Assembly (NCBI GenBank): GCA_034432555.1
Contig: DAOUBW010000022.1
Coordinates: 9,949-73,948 of the forward strand
Origin: CP2-2F sp034432555
GTDB lineage: Bacteria > Chloroflexota > Anaerolineae > Aggregatilineales > UBA2796
DNA: 64,000 nt
Direction of reading: 5' to 3'
Shown: one piece after another, positions 8,875 to 16,615 of the stretch
How the letters are laid out: every line of letters begins with the position of its first letter
Position numbering within the stretch: the stretch's first letter is position 1
Program-made: the position numbers and the translations under genes
Notes under the pieces: generated by a model
The model's input: only the letters and a program-made list of their open reading frames with translations
Databases searched by the model: none
What the model was told of the DNA's origin: nothing

Positions 8875-11253
8875 ATGGCTAGGCATGGCACGCCGCAGTC
8901 TTTTGGGCAGCTTGCGATCAGCCCCGACGATCTGCCCATGTGGATGCGCCCGCGCCGCCGCCTGCCGGATTTCGGCGCCCTGATTGTGCTTGCCTTCGTC
9001 AGCCTGATCGCCGTGCCGCTTATCTTTCGCAGCGGCGTGCCGCCCCATTCTGCCGCGCCGCTGCACGCCTTGCGCGCTGCCGAGTCCGCGCAATTGATGC
9101 GGCAAGGCATCCTCTATGCGCGTTGGGCAAGCGGCTTTCACTTCACCTATGGCGCACCTGTGCTGAACTATCTGCCGCCCTTGCCGCACACACTCGCCGC
9201 CCTGCACCAAATCCTCACGGATGCCACACCTACCGATAGCGTGAAGCTGGTGATGGTGGCGGCGTGGCTGAGCGCGGGTCTGGGCATGTACGTTTTTGGG
9301 CGCGGACGGTTCGGCGTGCGCGGCGGCGTGTTGGCAGCCATCGCCTACCTATTCAGCGCACCGCTTGCCTTCAGTGTGCCGTACCAGCTTGGCGAGGTGC
9401 CGTACTTGCTGGCGCTCGGCTTGCTGCCGTGCGCTGCCGCCGCCCTCGATGCGCTGTGGCGCACACCCAATCGGCGCACTTTTGCGCTTGCCCTGTTCTT
9501 TTGCGCTGCCTTTGTCCTCTGTGATGCGCGCCTAACGTTGTTCGGCAGCTTGGTGTTGTGCTTTGTGGCACTCAGTGGCAGGCATTCCGCGCCACCTGAG
9601 TCACGTCGGCAGGCGGCGTGGCTGGTTGCGCTGCTGCTGCCACCGTTATTAGTGGCGATCACTGCCTTCTACTGGCTGCCCGCCCTTGCCGAACGGGATG
9701 CCGTGCGTTGGCTGAGCGCCGCGCCGCCGCCTTACGCCGCGCCGTTGCCGCTCACCGAGAGCCTGTTCAGCGCGCCCTACTACGATCTCAGCGCGCAAAA
9801 TCCGCCGCTGTTTCGCGGCGTGGGCATTGGTGTGCTGATCATGGCGTGCATCGGCTTGATTACGGCAATCTGCCAGCAACAAGCGGGACAGGTCGGCGTG
9901 TTCGCTGCGCTTGCCGCTGCGCTGCTGGGCTTAGCAACGCCTGCCTTTGCGCCCTTATGGCAGGCAGAACGCGCTTTTCTGCCTATCCTGCCCTACCATG
10001 CCCTGTTGGCGGCAACCTTCTGTTTGGCAGTGACCGGTGGTGGTGCCGGCGTGGCTGTGCCAGTCGGCAGACGAGCGCCCTTCCAGCTTGGCGGGCTTGC
10101 CCTGCTGCCAATGCTGACCATGCTTGGCGCGTTCTTTCCGCCGCTGTGGGCAGAGAGCAACACGAACGCACCTTTTGCCAGCCTTGCGGGTGAGCTATCC
10201 GGCTACCATGCGGCAAGCCTGCGCGATGGTGTGCTGCTGCCCGCCACAGTCAGCGAATTGCCGCGCCCACTGCCCAACCTGATCGAAAACCTGCAAGCAG
10301 GGCGCCCTGTGGATCGTGTCAATCGCGCCACATTGGGCGGGCGCGGGCAAATTTCGCCGCTGGGTGAGGGCGGTCTGACGTGGCGCTACATCGTTAACAC
10401 TTTGGAGAGCAGCCTGATTGAGTTCTTTGTGCATGGCGGGCTTGGCTGGCGCGCACGGCTACAAAATGAGCCGCTGCCACTAGGGATTTCGCCCAATGGC
10501 TTCATGCAAGTGGCACTGCCCGCCACCAATGCCGAACTCACCTTCACCATGGGCGGCACACCTGCCCGTGATTGGGCATGGGCAGTCACGGCGGTTGGGC
10601 TGTTTAGCGCGCTAGGTATCCTATGGTGGCTGCCCGCAGCCGACCCGGCAAAGGCAGAGATCACCAAAGTGCCACATACGGCGCATCTAACACGCGGCGA
10701 ACAGGCTGTCCTGCTGGCTGTCTTGCTCTTGATGCAGGGCGCTGCTTTTGTTGTGCGCGCTCAGCCAGAGCTAATCTTGCCGCGCAGCGGGCGCGGTCAG
10801 GTATTGGGCGAAATGACGCCCTTACCGCGTTTTTCGCAAGCAGGCATTGATCTGATTGGCTACCACTTGCCGCGTGAGAGGCTGCAACGCGGCGAGCGCC
10901 TTGATCTCACGCTCTATTGGCAGGCAGCACGTCCACTCTTGGAAAATGACCAATCCGAGCTGCGCCTGATTAACGTGCAGACAGGCGAAATTGTGGCAAG
11001 CAGCGCCAATCGGCATGTAGGTGGTGTGCCGACGCTCTTTTGGCGGCTTTCCGGCTACTTGCGGGACGATTTATCGCTCACCATTCCGCCAGAGGTGCCT
11101 TCTGGCAGCTACCTGCTGAAGGTTGTGCTTGGTGCGTGTGCCGCACCATTGCCGCTGCCTTGCGATTCGCTGCGCGCAGTGGATGCCTACAACGCCTTAG
11201 GGCGCGTTGAGCGCGGCGGCATCGTCATCCCACACATCATCCGCCTAGAATAA
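8875..11253 (+). CDS. Large polytopic membrane protein, glycosyltransferase-C-like
   Basis: A membrane protein of 792 residues with about a dozen hydrophobic segments. After the first helix comes LRAAESAQLMRQGILYARW and then FTYGAPVLNYLPPLPH. This layout occurs in COG5617/PTPS-related membrane proteins and GT-C lipid-linked sugar transferases of Chloroflexota. The C-terminal 200 residues form a soluble domain (GQVLGEMTPLPRFSQAGIDLIGY onward) likely outside the membrane. It starts eight bases after pyrG, so the two are probably co-transcribed. The function is inferred from family resemblance only. Confidence 0.8.
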   Translation: MARHGTPQSFGQLAISPDDLPMWMRPRRRLPDFGALIVLAFVSLIAVPLIFRSGVPPHSAAPLHALRAAESAQLMRQGILYARWASGFHFTYGAPVLNYLPPLPHTLAALHQILTDATPTDSVKLVMVAAWLSAGLGMYVFGRGRFGVRGGVLAAIAYLFSAPLAFSVPYQLGEVPYLLALGLLPCAAAALDALWRTPNRRTFALALFFCAAFVLCDARLTLFGSLVLCFVALSGRHSAPPESRRQAAWLVALLLPPLLVAITAFYWLPALAERDAVRWLSAAPPPYAAPLPLTESLFSAPYYDLSAQNPPLFRGVGIGVLIMACIGLITAICQQQAGQVGVFAALAAALLGLATPAFAPLWQAERAFLPILPYHALLAATFCLAVTGGGAGVAVPVGRRAPFQLGGLALLPMLTMLGAFFPPLWAESNTNAPFASLAGELSGYHAASLRDGVLLPATVSELPRPLPNLIENLQAGRPVDRVNRATLGGRGQISPLGEGGLTWRYIVNTLESSLIEFFVHGGLGWRARLQNEPLPLGISPNGFMQVALPATNAELTFTMGGTPARDWAWAVTAVGLFSALGILWWLPAADPAKAEITKVPHTAHLTRGEQAVLLAVLLLMQGAAFVVRAQPELILPRSGRGQVLGEMTPLPRFSQAGIDLIGYHLPRERLQRGERLDLTLYWQAARPLLENDQSELRLINVQTGEIVASSANRHVGGVPTLFWRLSGYLRDDLSLTIPPEVPSGSYLLKVVLGACAAPLPLPCDSLRAVDAYNALGRVERGGIVIPHIIRLE

Positions 11254-11338
11254 GCGCACCTCTCACCAAATTTTCATCTCACATTTATTCAATGCTTATG
11301 TGCAATACGATCTGAAAACCTTATATTTAGTTTAGAAC

Positions 11339-11365
11339 GTTCAAGATTTTGTAAAAGTTTTGAAC
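11339..11365. promoter_or_regulatory. Palindromic operator-like site upstream of rhodopsin
   Basis: GTTCAA (11339-11344) and TTGAAC (11360-11365) form an inverted repeat within an AT-rich stretch; with the inner GATTTT/AAAGTT pairing it makes a 27-base imperfect palindrome. It lies 45 bases before the rhodopsin start in an intergenic region (11254-11409) unusually AT-rich for this genome. It could be a regulator site or an RNA hairpin. The TTGAAC arm could double as a -35 before TACAAA (11381), but that spacing (15) is short. Confidence 0.4.
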
Positions 11366-11409
11366 AACCTGAACAGACGTTACAAAGTATGTCTACAGGA
11401 GATAACATC

Positions 11410-12210
11410 ATGCCTTCACTATCTGTAAGTGAATATAGTCTGGTCTACAACGCATTCTCGTTCACCTTCGCCGCGATGTTCGCCACCTTCATCTACTTGG
11501 TGCTTTCACGTGCGAACGTTGCCCCGAAGTACCGCAACGCAATCACCATGTCGGCATTGGTGGTTGCCATCGCAGGTTATCACTACCTGCGTATCTTCGA
11601 GAGCTGGCAAGCTGCCTTCGTGGTTGACCCAAGCAACGCGAATACATACATCGCCAGTGGCAAGCCCTTCAACGATGCCTACCGCTACATTGACTGGCTG
11701 CTGACCGTGCCGCTGCTGGTGGCAGAGTTAGTCGCCGTGATGAGCATCGTAAAGGGCAAGGGGTGGCTCACCTTCCGCTTGGCAACTGCCGCTGCGCTGA
11801 TGGTTATCTTGGGCTATCCGGGCGAAATTGCCACCGATACTGGCACGCGGGCGCTGTGGGGCTTCCTCTCGACCCTGCCCTTTGTGTATATCCTCTACGA
11901 ACTGTTTGTCGGTCTGGGACCTGCCATTCAGAACGAGAAGGGCGAGGCAAAGGTGCTGCTGCGCAATATCCGCTTGCTGCTCCTCGCCACGTGGGGCTTC
12001 TACCCAATCGTCTACCTCATCCCGATCATCAGCGGTGGTGCCGCAGCGACGGCAGGTGTGATTATGGCTGTGCAGGTTGGCTACTGCATTGCCGATGTGG
12101 CAGCCAAGTGTGGCTACGGCATCATGATCTACGCCATTGCGAAGGCAAAGACCGATGCCGAGCCTGCCGCTGCACAGATGCCTGCCGCGGCAGCCGTCGC
12201 GGGTGACTAG
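11410..12210 (+). CDS. Xanthorhodopsin/proteorhodopsin-like light-driven proton pump
   Basis: A seven-helix microbial rhodopsin of 266 residues. Helix C reads RYIDWLLTVPLLVAE, giving the outward proton-pump triad Asp95 (acceptor), Thr99 and Glu106 (donor), the DTE arrangement of proteorhodopsin. His58 matches the His that partners the acceptor. Helix G has Asp229 and the retinal lysine Lys233 (ADVAAK). The spectral-tuning position is Leu103, as in green-absorbing proteorhodopsin. Helix E reads ALWGFLSTLPFVYILY: Gly151 falls where bacteriorhodopsin has Trp138 and xanthorhodopsin its fenestration Gly, so a carotenoid antenna is possible. ATG 11410 is chosen because AGGAG (11397-11401) is eight bases upstream; an upstream in-frame ATG (11389) overlaps that site. 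No retinal-synthesis gene is nearby. Confidence 0.96.
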   Translation: MPSLSVSEYSLVYNAFSFTFAAMFATFIYLVLSRANVAPKYRNAITMSALVVAIAGYHYLRIFESWQAAFVVDPSNANTYIASGKPFNDAYRYIDWLLTVPLLVAELVAVMSIVKGKGWLTFRLATAAALMVILGYPGEIATDTGTRALWGFLSTLPFVYILYELFVGLGPAIQNEKGEAKVLLRNIRLLLLATWGFYPIVYLIPIISGGAAATAGVIMAVQVGYCIADVAAKCGYGIMIYAIAKAKTDAEPAAAQMPAAAAVAGD

Positions 12211-12230
12211 CCTCTAAAATCTTAGGTTAA

Positions 12231-12262
12231 GCAGGCGGCTGGACATTTGCTCAGCCGCCTGC
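12231..12262 (+). terminator. Hairpin downstream of rhodopsin gene
   Basis: An 11-base perfect stem, GCAGGCGGCTG (12231-12241) with CAGCCGCCTGC (12252-12262), and a ten-base loop, 20 bases after the stop. No T-run follows, but the strength and placement suggest transcript end formation or stabilisation. Confidence 0.6.
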
Positions 12263-12284
12263 ATTACAGGTGCTAAGGCTGCTC

Positions 12285-12312
12285 TGTTCAATCTGCCAAG
12301 CTGCGCTATACT
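12285..12312 (+). promoter_or_regulatory. Possible promoter for secreted GH5-like gene
   Basis: -10 TATACT (12307-12312) is a five-of-six match 35 bases before the start codon; the -35 (TGTTCA, 12285-12290) is weak. Confidence 0.35.
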
Positions 12313-12346
12313 CTGCCTGTGATGTTTGGGCGGAGTTTTCTCGGTG

Positions 12347-14893
12347 ATGCTTCAGAAACGCGCTTTCCTAATTTGCCTGTGTGTTGGCTGCCTACTGTGG
12401 GCGGTGCTTTCCCTGAATGCCCGTCTGACGGCTTCTGCCCAACAACCACCGACTGCCGCGCCGACCAGCACGCCGCTCGACGTGCCAGAAGTGCCGCTCA
12501 ATGGGCTGTTCGAGCGCACACTGCCCATCACCGCCGGTTATACCGACCCAACCGACACAAGCCAGATTGCTGTAACAGTGCGCTTCACGGCGCCCGATGG
12601 CAGCCCCTTTGACTTACCCGCCTTCTGGATGCAGCCGCAGCAAGCTGCCTGTGATGAGAACTGCGCCAATGAGGTGATCACGCCGACCGGCGCTGCGGCT
12701 TGGATGCTGCGCTTCCGCCCAACTCAGGTCGGTGAATGGCTGTATACGGTTGAAGCGCGCACGCCAACCAACAATCAAATTGTGACAGCCGGACGTTTGC
12801 GCGTCGTCCCTGCTAAGCAACAGGGCACCATACGGCTTGGGCGCAACGGGCGCTATTTCAGCACAGGGGAAGGTCAACCATTTTTCCCTGTGGGCGTCAA
12901 TTTAGCGTGGTCGTGGAGTGGTACAGGCAACACGCGCGGCTACATCACATGGCTCGATCAACTGGCGCAAGCAGGCGCGAACTATGCGCGCCTATATGTG
13001 GATGTACCGTGGTTCATTGGCTTTGGTTGGCACAGCCCGGCGGGCAGCATGGCAGCCGCCCAAAGTTCGGCGTGGCGGCTGGATAGCGTGCTGCGCGCTG
13101 CCGAAGAACGCGGCATTGCCCTGCAACTCGTTTTGGTGTGGCATCAGGGCTGGATCACTTACAGCGATCCGCCCTACAATCCACCTGCTACACCTGCACG
13201 CGCCACTACCAGCGCCGATTGGTCGATTAACCCGCACAATTTGCGGCGCGGCGGCGCTTTCTCGACGGCAGCCGCCTTCTTCGCCACCGAGGACGGACGC
13301 CGCCTATTCCGTGATCGGCTGCGCTATATGGTTGCCCGTTGGAGCTACAGCAGCAGCCTGTTCGCTTGGGAGCTGGTGGATCAGCTTGACCGCCTGACGC
13401 CAGGCAACAGCGCGCTTGCCACTGAGTGGGCAACTGCCATGATCGCCTATTTGCGCGAGGTTGATCCATACCGCCACCTGATCACGCTCGGCGTGCGCGA
13501 TGCAAGCAATATCGCCTTAGTGCGCGCCCTCAACCCAGATTTTACCCAAGTGCGCTACTATCAGCGCCTGCCCAATGAAATGCCCGAAGATCAGACGCTT
13601 GGCACGCTCAATCTGCTGCGCCCATTGTTGGCGGAAAGCAGCACAGCGCTGCTGCTCAGCGAGTTCTCGCTCAGTCCGTGGTTCGAGCCAGCCGAAGCAG
13701 ACCCTGACGGCATTCATGTGCGTGCGGCGCTCTGGTCAGCGGCATTGGGCGGCGCCAGCGGCGCTGCCAACAGTTGGTGGTGGGACACCTATTTCTTCCC
13801 GCGCAACCTAAGCGCCCTGCTGACGCCGCTCAGCAATTTTGTGCGCGGCATCCCATGGGACACGGCGAATTTGCAGCCGATAGGCATTACCCTCAGCAAC
13901 ACGCCGCCCTTAAGCTATGCGCCGCTGCGCGTGAATGGCTACAATGCCCAGCTTGGCAGCGAAACGCCGCCGAACACAGTCTTTCGCCTTTCGGCGGAGG
14001 GTGCCGCGCCGCTGCTGAGCATCGCCTCAGGCTTTCTATACGGCACACGCTTTAATGCACAGCTTAGCCGTCCACAGCAGTATCTTGTGACGCCGCCAAT
14101 TGATACCACCTTGCGGATCAATTTGGCGCGCAGCGGTGATCGCGGCGGTGCGCGCCTTGTGGTGCTGATCAACGGCGTGTTGGCGGCTGAACTCGCCCTT
14201 GCGCCCAACAGCCCGCCGACCGCCCTTGTGGTGCCGCTGCGCGCCGGCGAACAGCTCATCACACTGGATAATCTGGGTGAGGATTACGCCCAGATCGACT
14301 CATTGGAGCTAACCGACTATGTGCCGCCACTGCGCGCCATTGCCCTTGCCGACCGCGGCGGCGGCATTTTTTTAGGCTTCTTCCAGCACCAAGACTACAC
14401 CTGGCAGAACCGTGCCAATTTCGGGCAAATCACGCCGATTGAGGCGACCCTCAGCGCCCGCAATATGCCCGCCGGCGCCTACCGTGCCGAATTCTGGGAT
14501 GTGTTCAGCGGCGATGTGATCGGTGTGGAAGATGTGTACGTCAATGGCAGTGTGGACGGCGATTTGCGCTTGAATCTGCCGCCAATTGGCAGCATGTTGG
14601 CAGTGCGCGCCGTGCGCTACGCCGAACCAAGCGACCGCCGCACACCCACGCCCACCTACACACCAACAGAACGCAGCACACCCACAGAGACGCCAACCGC
14701 CACTTTCACGCCAAGCGCCACACCCACCGAAACGCCAACCTTTACGCCAAGCCTACCGCCAACGGCAACCTTCACACCCACGCCCGCGATTGTGATCAGC
14801 ACGCCTAGCACACCGATCACGCCGACACCCACCCAACCTGAATCGTTGGAGGCTGCGCCACCACCAACCCTTACGCCAAGCGCCACGCCTTAG
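12347..14893 (+). CDS. Secreted GH5-like (cellulase-fold) protein, altered acid/base site
   Basis: About 848 residues with an N-terminal signal peptide (LQKRAFLICLCVGCLLWAVL). Next comes a DUF5060-like beta domain (PLNGLFERTLPI onward, about 45-165), then a TIM-barrel glycosidase domain (GQPFFPVGVNLAWSW to about residue 510), a beta-rich domain, and a C-terminal Thr/Pro-rich tail. In related proteins strand 4 ends WELWNE; here it is WELVDQ, so the acid/base Glu position is Gln346, while the nucleophile-type Glu439 (LLLSEFS) remains. It may bind rather than cleave glycans. The start follows GGAG (12332-12335); GTG 12344 is an alternative. The gene overlaps the convergent one by 23 bases. Confidence 0.8.
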   Translation: MLQKRAFLICLCVGCLLWAVLSLNARLTASAQQPPTAAPTSTPLDVPEVPLNGLFERTLPITAGYTDPTDTSQIAVTVRFTAPDGSPFDLPAFWMQPQQAACDENCANEVITPTGAAAWMLRFRPTQVGEWLYTVEARTPTNNQIVTAGRLRVVPAKQQGTIRLGRNGRYFSTGEGQPFFPVGVNLAWSWSGTGNTRGYITWLDQLAQAGANYARLYVDVPWFIGFGWHSPAGSMAAAQSSAWRLDSVLRAAEERGIALQLVLVWHQGWITYSDPPYNPPATPARATTSADWSINPHNLRRGGAFSTAAAFFATEDGRRLFRDRLRYMVARWSYSSSLFAWELVDQLDRLTPGNSALATEWATAMIAYLREVDPYRHLITLGVRDASNIALVRALNPDFTQVRYYQRLPNEMPEDQTLGTLNLLRPLLAESSTALLLSEFSLSPWFEPAEADPDGIHVRAALWSAALGGASGAANSWWWDTYFFPRNLSALLTPLSNFVRGIPWDTANLQPIGITLSNTPPLSYAPLRVNGYNAQLGSETPPNTVFRLSAEGAAPLLSIASGFLYGTRFNAQLSRPQQYLVTPPIDTTLRINLARSGDRGGARLVVLINGVLAAELALAPNSPPTALVVPLRAGEQLITLDNLGEDYAQIDSLELTDYVPPLRAIALADRGGGIFLGFFQHQDYTWQNRANFGQITPIEATLSARNMPAGAYRAEFWDVFSGDVIGVEDVYVNGSVDGDLRLNLPPIGSMLAVRAVRYAEPSDRRTPTPTYTPTERSTPTETPTATFTPSATPTETPTFTPSLPPTATFTPTPAIVISTPSTPITPTPTQPESLEAAPPPTLTPSATP

Positions 14894-16367
14894 CCCGCCG
14901 CCATGCCCAAAGCCCGATCAACAGCCAGATCGGCAGCATGTAGCTGGTGACGGGCAGCAAATCTCGCCATGGGATGGGCGCTAGATCGCCCGGACGCAAT
15001 GTGACGTAGTTATAGAGCAAGCCTTGCCACGTCACAAGGTAGCTGAAGAGCAGCACAGCCTGCCGCAAAAGTGATCGCCTGAACAAAACAGCATAGGGCA
15101 GCAGCCACAAGGCATACCACGCCATGAACCACACTGCAGCAATCAACAAATAGGCGAATAAAGCACACAGCGTGGCGTGCAGCACTGCCCATAGATCGCC
15201 GCCGCTGCGCTGGGCGCGCCACAGTTGCCACAGATAGACCGCCGCAAAGAGCGCTAAGGTGCTGTTTGCCAACAGCGTGTTGGTGTTCGGCGTTGGGATG
15301 ACCCACGAGTCAGCTTGCTTGCCGTCCAAGAGCGGCGCGATGAGCTGGCGAATCACGGTTGGAAACGAGCCGCTGTACATGGCGGATCGGCGTTCGGTGC
15401 GCAGCGTCTCTATGCCGAACCAGAAGGGCGCATAGCTCACCACACACAGCGCACCGCCCAGCATGGCGCTCAGGGCGAGATAGCGTAAGCGCTGCCGCCC
15501 TGCGAGCGCCTGCCAAGCTGCCAGTGCCACAAACGGAATCAGCATGAGCGGGATGAACTTGATCAGCGCGCCCAACAGCAAGCTGAGCGTACTCGCCACA
15601 TACCAACGGCGCAGCAAGAAGGCTGCCGCCCAAGCCATACATGCGATCATCAGTGTGTCGTTGTGCGCCCTGCCCGCCGCCATGTAAAACAACAGCGGAT
15701 TAAGTGCAAACAGATACATGCCGCCGATTGCGCGGCGCGGCGCGGCGTGGCGCAGGGCGGCATACACGCCCAAGGCACCGATCAGCGTGCCAAGCGCAGC
15801 TAACACCTTGAAAGCGATCACATTCAGCAGCAGGTTGTCGCCGGCAAGGCGTGTTGTGAAAGCCGCCAAATGCTCCCATGCGCCACCATAGGCAGATGGC
15901 ACATCCTTCCAGCCCACAAAGCGATAAAAAGGGTCCTCGGGCAGTTGGCGCGGCACGTCGCGCAGTGGATTCATGCCATAGATCGCCGTCATGCGCGCAC
16001 GGATAATGTAATCATAAACGTCTGTCGCGTCCAACGGATACATCGGCAAGAGCGTGGCGTGTGCCAGCCCTGAAAGGCATAGGATTATGAGCCATGCGCG
16101 CCGCCGCCGCAGGCGGAACGCGCCAAAACGGTAGCCGCACCAGTACAGCCCAAAGGCAGCCGCAAAGGTGCTACCATACAGCCAAGCGCCTTCCGGCGCA
16201 AAACGGCTGAGCGTGGCAAAACTTTGAAAGGGCTTGGTCAAATGTGTTACAAGGCTGTAACGCATGCTAAAATTTAGATAGAATAGCAGGCTAAGTAAGA
16301 CACCACAGGCAACTAACCCACCTGAAGGTGGCAACTTAAACGCCCAACGCCATAGTTGATGTATCAT
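14871..16367 (-). CDS. Polytopic glycosyltransferase (GT87/mannosyltransferase-like)
   Basis: A membrane protein of about 498 residues with 10 to 12 hydrophobic helices. The first external loop contains PLDATDVYDYIIRARMTAIYG, then NPLRDVPRQLPEDPFY and later AYGGAWEHLAAFT, a pattern of GT-C polyprenol-phosphate-mannose-dependent transferases. Several LLLGALIKFIPLMLIPF-type helices follow. ATG 16367 (MIHQLWRWAFKLPPSGG) is chosen because upstream residues are not hydrophobic or conserved-looking and would overlap the divergent small gene. Only 13 bases separate the two divergent starts. The acceptor is unknown; cell-envelope glycolipid or glycoprotein synthesis is likely. Confidence 0.82.
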   Translation of the reverse strand: MIHQLWRWAFKLPPSGGLVACGVLLSLLFYLNFSMRYSLVTHLTKPFQSFATLSRFAPEGAWLYGSTFAAAFGLYWCGYRFGAFRLRRRRAWLIILCLSGLAHATLLPMYPLDATDVYDYIIRARMTAIYGMNPLRDVPRQLPEDPFYRFVGWKDVPSAYGGAWEHLAAFTTRLAGDNLLLNVIAFKVLAALGTLIGALGVYAALRHAAPRRAIGGMYLFALNPLLFYMAAGRAHNDTLMIACMAWAAAFLLRRWYVASTLSLLLGALIKFIPLMLIPFVALAAWQALAGRQRLRYLALSAMLGGALCVVSYAPFWFGIETLRTERRSAMYSGSFPTVIRQLIAPLLDGKQADSWVIPTPNTNTLLANSTLALFAAVYLWQLWRAQRSGGDLWAVLHATLCALFAYLLIAAVWFMAWYALWLLPYAVLFRRSLLRQAVLLFSYLVTWQGLLYNYVTLRPGDLAPIPWRDLLPVTSYMLPIWLLIGLWAWRRAKAWRLA

Positions 16368-16380
16368 AGTATGAAGCGAT

Positions 16381-16587
16381 ATGAAACCGAATACGCCGCC
16401 TGAAGAAGCATCTGCCAACACGCCAACACCTTTATCGCAGCGTGCGTCGCTTGATCGCGCCGCGCCAGATGAGGGCATTCAACTAAGCGCACGCACCGAT
16501 GGGCGTGGGCGCGCATGGTTAGTCCTTTTGGCGATGTTGGCTGCCGTGTTTTTTGTGGCATGGCTGCTTGGTTTTTTCAATGTGTAG
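16381..16587 (+). CDS. Small single-pass membrane protein
   Basis: A 68-residue ORF: a polar, Pro/Thr-rich N-terminal half and one clear transmembrane helix (AWLVLLAMLAAVFFVAWLLGFF) at the C-terminus. It precedes the sensor kinase gene by about 30 bases on the same strand, so it may be co-expressed with it. Its start lies 13 bases from a divergent start, leaving no room for a promoter between the two. No homology is recognised. Confidence 0.5.
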   Translation: MKPNTPPEEASANTPTPLSQRASLDRAAPDEGIQLSARTDGRGRAWLVLLAMLAAVFFVAWLLGFFNV

Positions 16588-16615
16588 TCTATAAATGCAA
16601 AAGGTTGGTGCGACT

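Noticed and set aside
12319..12612. 97-residue frame at the start of the GH5-like gene
   Set aside because: It is another frame of the same DNA; the longer frame has a signal peptide and the glycosidase domain.
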